A stretch of DNA of 5,820 nucleotides from Candidatus Woesearchaeota archaeon. Lineage in GTDB: Archaea; Nanobdellota; Nanobdellia; Woesearchaeales; UBA525. The translations under genes were made by a program, and so were the position numbers. The stretch lies in contig DAHXMN010000041.1 in assembly GCA_027371725.1 (NCBI GenBank), positions 1-5,820 on the forward strand, written 5' to 3'. Of the stretch, positions 1 to 4,847 are shown piece by piece; the stretch's first letter is position 1, and every line of letters begins with the position of its first letter. The notes under the pieces are model-generated. The model was not told where the DNA came from. It worked only from the letters and a program-made list of their open reading frames with translations, and searched no databases.

Positions 1-1
1 C

Positions 2-421
2 CGCGACAGGAAGATTGAGACGAAGCTCGGCGGTTGGTTCGACGAATGGCGGTACGAAGGTGACAAGAAGGGGACGCTCAAAAGGATCTTTGCCGGACGA
101 CCGATCTACCCTGACTTGATTATCTCTCTGAAATGCGGGAACAGCAAGCAGGACCAAGAAATTGTTAAGATTGTTGCCGACATTAAACACATCAAGGATG
201 CGAGAAAAGCCTCGCAACAACTCGCAACGGTTATTGGACAATGCCTCATCTACCGAACAGCATTCAAGAAAAGATACGCGTGCGCCTTCGTCTTTCATCG
301 CGGAATAATCCATGACGAGGGACTGGACGAGACCATCAAAGAAGCCTGGCGCAACAACATCTATGTCATGCTAATCGAGACCGGAAAGCAATGCGAGAGG
401 ACTATCCCTCCATCGCCCTGA
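2..421 (+). CDS. PD-(D/E)XK nuclease-like protein, C-terminal part (5' end outside window)
   Basis: The frame is open from the first bases of the window, so the start lies upstream; 139 residues plus a TGA stop are visible. No specific family is recognised. In the visible numbering, PDLI (Asp38) is followed about 20 residues later by a hydrophobic strand ending in DIK (Asp60-Ile-Lys62), and then by a helix-like stretch with Gln73 and Gln80. This order (D, then D/E-x-K, then a Gln helix) is the usual layout of PD-(D/E)XK nucleases, which cut DNA using divalent metal. Two later strands (AFVFHRG and YVMLIET) fit the rest of such a fold. A restriction-type or repair nuclease is possible, but the target cannot be inferred. 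Its base composition is visibly lower in GC than its neighbours, which suggests transfer. Its last 20 bases overlap the end of the convergent dihydrouridine synthase gene. The reading frame is certain; the fold call is moderate. Confidence 0.6.
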   Translation, partial: RDRKIETKLGGWFDEWRYEGDKKGTLKRIFAGRPIYPDLIISLKCGNSKQDQEIVKIVADIKHIKDARKASQQLATVIGQCLIYRTAFKKRYACAFVFHRGIIHDEGLDETIKEAWRNNIYVMLIETGKQCERTIPPSP

Positions 422-1334
422 GCAGCTCTTCCGGGCTCTTCGCCTTGACGATCCGTTCGCGGAGCCGGCTGCCGCCGGGCACGCCCTTGGTGAAGCTCGT
501 CGCGTGGTCCTTCACCTGCGAGAACGGGATGCGGTACTTCTCCGCCAGCCCGTAGTACTCGAGGAACATCGCCCGTTTCTCGTCGAAGAGCGCGGAAGAA
601 TCGACGGCGTCGGGCGTCTTCCGTCCGTTGATCTCCTCGAAGATCCGGGGGTTGCCGATCGCGCCGCGCGCGACCATGATGCAGTCGCAGCCGGACTCTT
701 CCTTCTTCCGCCAGAAGTCCTCGGCGGAGAAGACGTCGCCGTTCCCGATGACGGGGATCGAGACGGCCTCCTTCACCCGTCGGACGACGTCCCAGTCCGC
801 CGGGCCGCGGTAGCCCTGCTTCTGCGTCCGGCCGTGGACCGCGACGGCGGCCGCGCCGGCTGCCTCCGCCGCTTTCGCCACCTCGACCGCGTTGAGGTGC
901 TGGTCGTCGATGCCGGCCCGTATCTTGATCGTGACTGGCCGCTTGACAGAAGAGGCGACCTGTTCGACCAGCTTCGCGATCCTGTCCGGCTCGTTGAGGA
1001 GCGCGCTCCCCGCGCCGGTCTTGATCACCTTCCACGCAGGGCAGCCGCAGTTCATGTCGATGACGTCGAAACGCTTCTCGACGAGCTTCGCCGCGGCGAC
1101 GACTTCCGCCGCGTCGGCACCGAACAATTGCACGGCGACGGGCTTCTCGCCCGGGTCGGTGACGAGCATCCCCTCGGTGCGCGCGCTGCTCCGGACGAGC
1201 GCGGCCGAGCTGACGAACTCGGTGTACGTCATGCCTGCGCCGTACCGCTTGCAGAGCGCGCGGAACGCGACGTCCGTGACGCCGGCCATCGGCGAGAGGA
1301 TCGCGGGGCTCTTGAGCTTCGGGAAAGGGTGCAT
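402..1334 (-). CDS. dus: tRNA-dihydrouridine synthase (Dus family)
   Basis: This 310-residue protein has the full length usual for the family. It is predicted to reduce specific uridines of tRNA to dihydrouridine using FMN and NAD(P)H in the cytoplasm. The TIM-barrel hallmarks appear in order: SPMAGVTD at 14-21 (FMN loop), the NCGCP motif at 95-99 with Cys98 in the catalytic position, KIRAG at 137-141 with the FMN-contacting Lys137, HGRT at 167-170, GNGD at 197-200, and ARGAIGNP at 222-229 (phosphate binding). The C-terminal helical domain that grips the tRNA follows from about 245. The ATG at 1334 is favoured because a TATA-like TTTTAA lies about 26 bases upstream, placing the transcription start at the start codon, so the message would be leaderless. 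The gene ends in a 20-base tail-to-tail overlap with the nuclease-like gene. Which uridine it modifies cannot be told from sequence. No defect was seen. Confidence 0.97.
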   Translation of the reverse strand: MHPFPKLKSPAILSPMAGVTDVAFRALCKRYGAGMTYTEFVSSAALVRSSARTEGMLVTDPGEKPVAVQLFGADAAEVVAAAKLVEKRFDVIDMNCGCPAWKVIKTGAGSALLNEPDRIAKLVEQVASSVKRPVTIKIRAGIDDQHLNAVEVAKAAEAAGAAAVAVHGRTQKQGYRGPADWDVVRRVKEAVSIPVIGNGDVFSAEDFWRKKEESGCDCIMVARGAIGNPRIFEEINGRKTPDAVDSSALFDEKRAMFLEYYGLAEKYRIPFSQVKDHATSFTKGVPGGSRLRERIVKAKSPEELLRAMEG

Positions 1335-1355
1335 GCCGACGAGAGAACAGGTCGG

Positions 1356-1372
1356 GGTTAAAAGGGTTTTCC
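1356..1372 (-). promoter_or_regulatory. Archaeal TATA/BRE promoter of dus
   Basis: Read on the - strand, a purine-rich GGAAAACCC block (BRE-like) precedes TTTTAA (1358-1363). The centre of the TATA element is about 26 bases from the ATG at 1334, the archaeal TATA-to-start distance. No Shine-Dalgarno site is present before this ATG, consistent with a leaderless message. It shows that dus has its own promoter and need not depend on the small gene upstream. Confidence 0.6.
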
Positions 1373-1376
1373 TGCC

Positions 1377-1676
1377 CTATCGGCGGAAGCCGCAGCGACG
1401 GTAGAACTCGGTCAGCCGGAAGCCGGAGCGGGACTTGCCGCCGGAAGGGTCCCTGCGGTCCTTGACGCCTATCGGCCCGAAGAGGTCTTCCCGCTCGGGA
1501 AGGAGCATATATTCCAGATGTTGCGCCGGCTCCTGTTGAGGAGGAGGCGGGACAGGCGATCGGGCTAGATACATCCCTGAAGGGGTCTCGACGGCGTCAA
1601 GCGGTTGCTGCGCATGGCCCGCGGTCGTCAACGCCAGCACCCCGATGGTCGCGGTCGTCGCGAGGAGTCGTCTCAT
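1377..1676 (-). CDS. Small predicted secreted protein, function unknown
   Basis: The protein has 99 residues and is not recognised. It begins with two Arg and a hydrophobic stretch (about residues 3-19), followed by AGHA and QQ, a good Sec signal peptide with cleavage after about residue 22. The mature part is short and hydrophilic, with a proline run (PVPPPPQQEP) near residues 42-51, an acidic/aromatic patch (EYMLLPEREDLFGP), and a basic C-terminus ending FYRRCGFRR. It contains one cysteine, near the C-terminus. An in-frame upstream ATG (1757) would add 27 residues, but that extension would cover the promoter and bury the signal peptide. The ATG at 1676 is therefore preferred: a TATA-like element lies about 30 bases before it. 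The stop is 42 bases upstream of the dus start. It may be an envelope or exported peptide; nothing in the context ties it to tRNA biology. Confidence 0.6.
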   Translation of the reverse strand: MRRLLATTATIGVLALTTAGHAQQPLDAVETPSGMYLARSPVPPPPQQEPAQHLEYMLLPEREDLFGPIGVKDRRDPSGGKSRSGFRLTEFYRRCGFRR

Positions 1677-1702
1677 GAAGAATGGGGGGAACGAGCGGGC
1701 GG

Positions 1703-1712
1703 TTTTTAAGCC
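1703..1712 (-). promoter_or_regulatory. TATA-like promoter of the small secreted protein gene
   Basis: On the - strand CTTAAAAACC contains TTAAAA (1704-1709), centred about 30 bases before the ATG at 1676. The predicted transcription start falls within a few bases of the start codon. It sits about 20 bases from the oppositely facing TATA box of the tRNA gene, so the two form a compact divergent promoter pair. Confidence 0.5.
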
Positions 1713-1718
1713 TTGCCG

Positions 1719-1734
1719 CGAAACCCTTTTAAAA
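1719..1734 (+). promoter_or_regulatory. BRE/TATA promoter of the tRNA gene
   Basis: CGAAACCC (BRE-like) is followed directly by TTTTAAAA (1727-1734). Transcription would start near 1755, giving a 5' leader of roughly 10-15 nt before the mature tRNA at 1768, to be removed by RNase P. Confidence 0.6.
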
Positions 1735-1767
1735 CAGGTCCGGCTCGTAGCGAGCAATAAGGATAAA

Positions 1768-1893
1768 GGGCCCGTAGCTCAGCCTGGTTAGAGCGCCGGT
1801 CTTATATGACAGCGAGCCGCGCACAGTCCCGCGAGGGGCGGCTCGCCGCTCGAGGAGAGCCGGCGGTCCCGAGTTCAACTCTCGGCGGGCCCA
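1768..1893 (+). tRNA. tRNA-Ile (anticodon UAU) with a 51-nt intron
   Basis: The cloverleaf was folded by hand. The acceptor stem is GGGCCCG (1768-1774) with CGGGCCC (1886-1892), followed by discriminator A1893; CCA is not encoded. The D-stem is GCTC/GAGC (1777-1780/1791-1794). The anticodon stem is CCGGT (1796-1800) with GCCGG (1859-1863), including one G-U pair. The variable loop is CGGTC and the T-arm is CCGAG-TTCAACT-CTCGG (1869-1885). After removal of 1807-1857 the anticodon loop reads CTTATAA, giving anticodon TAT, which would read the isoleucine codon AUA. The body sequence resembles archaeal isoleucine tRNAs as I know them. Most archaea read AUA with a CAU tRNA carrying agmatidine; a genomic UAU anticodon is uncommon. 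The amino-acid identity follows from the anticodon. Confidence 0.9.
1807..1857 (+). other. tRNA intron at canonical position 37/38
   Basis: The 51-nt intron is inferred from the anticodon loop geometry. Its core is a perfect 9-bp helix, GCGAGCCGC (1812-1820) with GCGGCTCGC (1838-1846), closing a 17-nt loop. The bulge-helix-bulge splice motif is imperfect. Loop bases C1801, T1802 and T1803 can pair with G1855, G1854 and A1853, leaving TA/T and AG/A three-base bulges cut after their second base, but A1804-G1852 does not pair. This looks like a relaxed motif of the kind cut by the broader-specificity archaeal splicing endonucleases. The exact boundaries could shift by a base without changing the anticodon. 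Confidence 0.75.
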
Positions 1894-1898
1894 TATCA

Positions 1899-1912
1899 GG
1901 GGCGTAAGCCCC
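1899..1912 (+). terminator. GUAA-tetraloop hairpin just after the tRNA
   Basis: GGGGC (1899-1903) and GCCCC (1908-1912) enclose GTAA, a GNRA tetraloop. The hairpin begins 5 bases after the discriminator base and is followed by a pyrimidine-rich stretch (TCTCCTCTC). It could mark the 3' end of the tRNA transcript or protect it. No oligo-T run follows closely, so terminator function is a guess. Confidence 0.35.
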
Positions 1913-1964
1913 CTATGATTCTCCTCTCAAGAGTTGGACGAGGCTTCGAATGCGAGTGAGATTG

Positions 1965-1983
1965 CCGAGTTCAACTCTCGGCG
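1965..1983 (+). repeat. 19-bp exact copy of the tRNA T-arm
   Basis: CCGAGTTCAACTCTCGGCG here is identical to 1869-1887 within the tRNA-Ile gene, in the same orientation and 96 bases away. The flanking bases differ on both sides. The sequence 3' of the copy does not pair with anything upstream as an acceptor stem, so this is not a second tRNA. A duplicated tRNA 3' segment is what integration by tRNA-targeting recombinases leaves behind, but only about 77 bases separate the copies here. Confidence 0.7.
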
Positions 1984-2182
1984 CCGTCTTAGTTCTCATT
2001 ATCGTCGGCGCGTCAGGGTCCTGTTCGCGACCCGCGGGTATCTCTCAGGCTCCGGCACCCCGTAAGGGACGACCCCCGCCTACGCACGCCATTCTCTCCG
2101 AAGGTCGCTCACCCTTAAGGACGGTGACGCACCTCCTAAGTCACACACAACAAGAAGAGGATGATTGTCTGATAAGAGACCC

Positions 2183-3094
2183 TTACGCCGCGTCCGCCTG
2201 GAAGACGACGGTGCCGTTGCACAGGCCGAACGGGTTCGGCGGCACGTAGAGCTGCCAGTACGTCGTGTTCGTCTGCTGCGTCGCGTTCGCCTGCTTCGCG
2301 ATGGTGAGGTTGATCCCCTGGAGCGAAGAGGAGAGGGCGAACTTCTGCGCGTACGCCACGCTCGCGTTGATGGTGAACTTCTCGTTCGCGACGGTGATGT
2401 TCCCGATCTGGCAGACGAAGGCGAGGCCGTCGCCGCTCGCGTTCCCGTAGCCGAGGACGCTCACGTTGATCGGCACGTTCCCGATGTTCGTCACGTTCGC
2501 GGTCTGCTCCGCCGAGGTGTCGCCGACCGACAGGTTGCCGTAATCGATGAGCGGCGTGACGTTCAGCGCCAGGACCGGGCTGAAAGTCGTCGTGTTGAGG
2601 TTCGTCGCGTTGTAGCTCATGCTGTCGTTCGCCGAGGCGTTGCACGTCCAGGTGCCGTTGAGCGCGTAGTAGTAGACGGAGAAGTTGCAGGTGAAGTTCT
2701 TGTAGTTCCCGGCCTGCGAGACGGCGCCGCAGCTCGCGTTCGAGTAGTGCGTGTTGTTGTCGTCCGCCGCGCCGGACGAGGAGGAGCTGTGGTACAGCGT
2801 CGCGTTCGTCACGTTGATGTCCGTGGCGCCGTTGTAGTCCATCACCGTGACGTTGCACTCCACCACTGAGAGGCCGCCCGCGGTGAGGACGACCGGGTCC
2901 GGGAGCGTCACCTGCGTGATGATGGGCGCGGCGTTCGTGATGTTGACGCGGGTGTCGACCGACACGTTCCGGTAGTTCGGACCGACCGAATAGCTGTAGG
3001 AGAAGAGCGCGTTATAGAGGAGGACGCCGACTCCCAGGAGGGTGAGCGCGAGGAGTGTCCGGCGGCGGACGATTCTCATGCTATATCCCGGCAT
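2183..3094 (-). CDS. Membrane-anchored surface protein A, Ig-like/sequon-rich, Cys-containing
   Basis: The protein has 303 residues and no function is recognised. A basic start (RIVRRR, 7-12) precedes one hydrophobic segment (about 13-30) without a clear cleavage site, so it is probably an N-terminal anchor with the rest outside the cell. The exterior looks like two beta-rich modules. One (about 55-155) carries Cys80, Cys122, Cys136 and Cys151. The other (about 175-300) opens with a DYGNLSVG-like strand pattern and ends YVPPNPFGLCNGTVVF, with Cys228 and Cys292. The six cysteines could form disulfides. About two dozen N-x-S/T sequons suggest heavy N-glycosylation. I have seen similar module pairs in DPANN genomes. 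The start was set at the ATG at 3094 because GGTGATC lies upstream with GGTGA five bases before it, the same spacing as in B and C. An ATG one codon upstream and a GTG at 3103 are alternatives. The gene follows B by 21 nt, so the two are likely one transcript. Confidence 0.8.
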   Translation of the reverse strand: MPGYSMRIVRRRTLLALTLLGVGVLLYNALFSYSYSVGPNYRNVSVDTRVNITNAAPIITQVTLPDPVVLTAGGLSVVECNVTVMDYNGATDINVTNATLYHSSSSSGAADDNNTHYSNASCGAVSQAGNYKNFTCNFSVYYYALNGTWTCNASANDSMSYNATNLNTTTFSPVLALNVTPLIDYGNLSVGDTSAEQTANVTNIGNVPINVSVLGYGNASGDGLAFVCQIGNITVANEKFTINASVAYAQKFALSSSLQGINLTIAKQANATQQTNTTYWQLYVPPNPFGLCNGTVVFQADAA

Positions 3095-3097
3095 CAT

Positions 3098-3104
3098 GAT
3101 CACC
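3098..3104 (-). promoter_or_regulatory. Shine-Dalgarno site of gene A (GGTGATC)
   Basis: On the - strand GGTGATC is a full match to the archaeal anti-SD complement. It decides the start: GGTGA is separated by five bases from the ATG at 3094, as in genes B, C and D. Confidence 0.65.
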
Positions 3105-3115
3105 CGAAAAGGCGC

Positions 3116-3829
3116 TCATCCGAGCTCCATGTAGAAGTAGTAGGTGTGCGGCGCGGCCACATGGCTCTCAGCGACGAGCATCTCGAAGTCGTACGTCTGG
3201 CCGTTGTAGCCCACCTTGTTGTCGTTGATGATCGCGACGTAGACGAGGTTGCTGCCCGCGTCCTGCATGAGGAACTCCTGATAGTCCGCCGAACTGTTCT
3301 TCCCCTGGCTCGCGTTGTTCACGTAGAGCGAGGTCATGTTGCAGCCGTTCAGCAGCGTGCCCGCGACTGTCGTCGCCGTATGGTTGGTACTGTTGAACGT
3401 GTTCCCGATGCTGTCCGGATCGCTCCCCGTCATGTTCATCGCGGTCTGCGCCGTGGAGACCGTGCCCGCGGCGGCGCAGGCGACCGTCGAGAAGTCGAGA
3501 CTGCCGTTCGTGGAGGCGTAGACCTCGCCTGTCGGGGCAACCAGGCCTGACCAGTCGTAGATCGTGTTGTTCGCGGCATCCTGCAAGGTGAGCGTGCCGG
3601 TGATGTTTCCCACGTACGCCTTCCAGTGCGGATCCTGCTGGATCGCGTTGAGCAGCAGGGTCGTGATGGTGGAGCGGTTGGTGGTGATGCTGCTGGGCGA
3701 GCGCGTCGGGCCGTAGTCCGTGCTGTTGGACGTGAAGGACGCGCCGGTCGGCATCGCCAGCGCCTGCCACGCGAGGAGCGCGGCGAGCGCCAGGAAGAGC
3801 GCCACCAGCAGGAATCGGGAATGCCTCAT
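3116..3829 (-). CDS. Secreted surface protein B, paralogue of C
   Basis: The protein has 237 residues. Residues 1-25 are a Sec signal peptide (RHSR, then a long hydrophobic run ending ALA before MPTG). The mature domain matches protein C along its length. Shared positions include W69-x-x-Y-x-GN-x-x-G (69-78), L80-x-L, an N-rich turn, the Y91-x-W93 pair, a G101-x-V/I-Y strand, a DF strand, Cys118, the D(P/A)DS-x-x-NTF motif (137-145), Cys163, a DF/DY-x-x-x-L strand, and a C-terminal YDFE-x-LV ... YYFY-x-EL (213-236). The two conserved cysteines may form a disulfide. About 15 N-x-S/T sequons suggest glycosylation. I recall this WxxYxGN/C/C/YYF pattern as recurrent in DPANN archaea but know no function. 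The ATG at 3829 is chosen because GGTGA lies five bases before it; the GTG at 3838 lies within that SD. Its first 41 coding bases are identical to gene D. Confidence 0.85.
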   Translation of the reverse strand: MRHSRFLLVALFLALAALLAWQALAMPTGASFTSNSTDYGPTRSPSSITTNRSTITTLLLNAIQQDPHWKAYVGNITGTLTLQDAANNTIYDWSGLVAPTGEVYASTNGSLDFSTVACAAAGTVSTAQTAMNMTGSDPDSIGNTFNSTNHTATTVAGTLLNGCNMTSLYVNNASQGKNSSADYQEFLMQDAGSNLVYVAIINDNKVGYNGQTYDFEMLVAESHVAAPHTYYFYMELG

Positions 3830-3859
3830 TGATGTCACCAGTCTCCTTGTTCGTGTCTT
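3789..3859 (-). repeat. Left arm of a 71-bp exact inverted repeat
   Basis: This segment covers the start of gene B (13 codons), its SD and the last 12 bases of the tandem-repeat leader. It is the exact reverse complement of 5750-5820. Identity on the leader side stops at 3860/5749. On the coding side the partner runs off the window, so the true repeat is at least 71 bp. Identity continues through non-coding bases, so this is a recent copy or an actively homogenised sequence rather than protein-level conservation. Confidence 0.95.
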
Positions 3860-3918
3860 GGTCTTTGTTCGTGTCTTGGTCTTTGTTCGTGTCTTGGTCT
3901 TTGTTCGTGTCTTGGTCT
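3847..3918 (-). repeat. Four perfect 18-bp tandem repeats in the leader of gene B
   Basis: The unit on the transcribed sense is AGACCAAGACACGAACAA. Copies lie at 3901-3918, 3883-3900, 3865-3882 and 3847-3864 without a mismatch. The array ends directly at the GGAG of the SD region, about 18 bases before the ATG. The unit is A/C-rich with almost no self-pairing, so the leader would be unstructured. No start codon precedes it in any frame on the sense strand, so it is not a coding repeat even though 18 is a multiple of three. Gene D's leader has only the last 12 bases of one unit. Confidence 0.95.
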
Positions 3919-3976
3919 TCTTCTCCGAGCCATGATCGCGAATCGTGCCTGCAAGCCTCCCCGTCAGGGAGGAAGG

Positions 3977-3992
3977 GGTTTAAGGGAGCCTG
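3977..3992 (-). promoter_or_regulatory. Possible TATA promoter of the B-A transcript
   Basis: On the - strand CCTTAAAC (TTTAAG on +, 3979-3984) is the best TATA-like element between genes C and B. Transcription would start near 3955, giving a leader of about 125 nt that carries the 18-bp repeats. The BRE is poor. B may alternatively be reached by read-through from C. Confidence 0.35.
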
Positions 3993-4017
3993 AAGGGAAA
4001 AGTTGAAGGAAAGCTGT

Positions 4018-4034
4018 TTCGAAAGAGTTTCGAA
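4018..4034. promoter_or_regulatory. TTCGAA double palindrome: operator or terminator hairpin
   Basis: TTCGAAA (4018-4024) and TTTCGAA (4028-4034) form a perfect 7-bp inverted repeat around GAG. Each half also contains the self-complementary TTCGAA, and the two are 11 bp apart, about one helical turn. It lies 18 bases past the stop of gene C and about 35 bp upstream of the possible TATA box of gene B. It could be a hairpin ending the C transcript or a dimeric regulator site controlling B. Confidence 0.4.
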
Positions 4035-4052
4035 CGGTCCTCTCCGTCAAGC

Positions 4053-4781
4053 TTACGCGAGCTCGACGAAGAAGTAATACGGGGTCGTCGCGCTGCCGCC
4101 CGTGTGGCCGTTCTGGCCGACGAGGAGCTCGAAGTCCCAGTTGTTCCCGTCGAAGCCGGCCTTGGTGCCGTTCATCAGGGTCGTGTAGATGATGTTGCCG
4201 CTGCCGTTCGTGTCGCTCAGGAGCACTTGGTAGAAGTCGCTCGACTGGGCGCCGCTCGATCCGAAGGCGTTCGTCGTCTTGCACGAGTTCGCCGGGATGC
4301 CGACGCTGCCGACGTAGAACTGCGGGTTCGCAGTCCCGGTGAAGGTGTTGTTCACCGAGTCCGCGTCGCTCGCGGTCTGGCCGAGGGCGGTCTCCTCCGT
4401 GGTGATCGCGGCGGCGGTCGTGCAGTTCACGGTCGTGAAGTCCGGGGCCGCGACCCTCGCCGCGTAGATCTGGCCTTTCGCAGAGGTCACGGACCAGTTG
4501 TAGAACGTCTTGTTGTTCGCCGTGTCCAAGGTGATCGCGCCGCTGACGTTACCGTAGTAGCCTTGCCAGCTCTTCGTGATTGCCAAGGCAGTGATATTGA
4601 TCTGGGTCACGTTTCCCGCCTGCGCGTCCACCGTCAATCCGGGCAGCGTGCTCAGGTTTCGTCGCGAACTGCCGCCGTTGCTGATGCTCACCGGCGCGCT
4701 CGGCGCGGCCATGGCCGCCTCGGCAATCAGCAGGGCGCCGACCACCAGGAGCGCTATGAATACTGTCGTTCTTCTTTCCAT
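4053..4781 (-). CDS. Secreted surface protein C, paralogue of B
   Basis: The protein has 242 residues. It starts with a Sec signal peptide (MERR, a hydrophobic stretch, then AAMA before APSA, cleavage near 25). The mature part follows protein B: W72-x-x-YYGN-x-SG (72-81), FYNW (93-96), GQIYA (103-107), DF at 114-115, Cys120, D-A-D-S-x-x-NTF (139-147), Cys167, a DFYQVLL strand (182-188), and WDFELLVG ... PYYFFVEL (215-241) at the C-terminus. About a dozen N-x-S/T sequons suggest glycosylation. The region between the signal peptide and W72 differs from B and carries SRRNLS near 39-44. The ATG at 4781 is preferred over 4802 because GGTGG lies five bases upstream and residues before it would spoil the signal peptide. 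It starts 65 bases after the stop of the regulator gene, with no clear promoter between, so it is probably co-transcribed with it. Function unknown; likely a cell-surface component. Confidence 0.85.
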   Translation of the reverse strand: MERRTTVFIALLVVGALLIAEAAMAAPSAPVSISNGGSSRRNLSTLPGLTVDAQAGNVTQINITALAITKSWQGYYGNVSGAITLDTANNKTFYNWSVTSAKGQIYAARVAAPDFTTVNCTTAAAITTEETALGQTASDADSVNNTFTGTANPQFYVGSVGIPANSCKTTNAFGSSGAQSSDFYQVLLSDTNGSGNIIYTTLMNGTKAGFDGNNWDFELLVGQNGHTGGSATTPYYFFVELA

Positions 4782-4833
4782 TTGTACCACCTTCCCATCC
4801 ATTTTTCTGTCTTCTCCTCGTTCCAGTTCACAA

Positions 4834-4847
4834 GATCCATGAGGATC
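4834..4847 (-). terminator. Small hairpin at the end of the regulator gene
   Basis: GATCC and GGATC pair around a four-base loop, overlapping the first base of the TAG stop region of the regulator gene. The stem is only 5 bp and lacks a following T run, so it may be a weak attenuator between the regulator and gene C, or have no role. Confidence 0.25.

Larger units (their letters stand above)
1894..2182. other. Gene-free interval with several stem-loops
   Basis: No convincing coding region was found in this stretch between the tRNA and the convergent gene A. Besides the tetraloop hairpin, it has a T-arm-like hairpin GCCGAG/CTCGGC (1964-1969/1977-1982), GGGTC/GACCC (2016-2020/2029-2033), a small CCC/GGG hairpin near 2058-2068, and TCACC/GGTGA (2109-2113/2123-2127). 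The open frame from 1950 to 2249 encodes a chance signal-like N-terminus that comes from the T-arm copy and runs antisense into gene A, so it was not called. The stretch may be the ancient scar of an integration, or a structured non-coding RNA of unknown strand. Downstream of gene A the - strand shows only pyrimidine-rich sequence that could serve as an archaeal terminator. Confidence 0.4.

Noticed and set aside
504..1361. Long + strand open frame of 285 codons opposite dus
   Set aside because: It is a GC-driven shadow of a well-conserved gene; its translation is Arg/Asp/Glu/Leu-rich with no domain pattern.
1985..2066. TPP-riboswitch-like blocks on the - strand (GGGGTGCC, CTGAGA, TACCC, GATAATG in the right order)
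   Set aside because: The stem needed between GGTGCC and CTGAGA is missing, the helix around GATAATG does not form, spacing is too long, and no sense gene follows before the antisense of the tRNA. An Infernal search with the TPP model would settle it.
1950..2249. Open frame of 99 codons on the + strand with a lipoprotein-like N-terminus
   Set aside because: The start overlaps the T-arm copy, the 3' part runs antisense into gene A, there is no clear SD, and the rest is low-complexity basic/proline sequence.
3847..3918. CRISPR array
   Set aside because: The 18-bp units are directly adjacent with no spacers.
3720..3935. Frame on the + strand translating the tandem repeats as a repeated VRVLVF peptide
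   Set aside because: It is antisense to the start and leader of gene B; the repeat is explained as leader DNA and no SD supports this frame.
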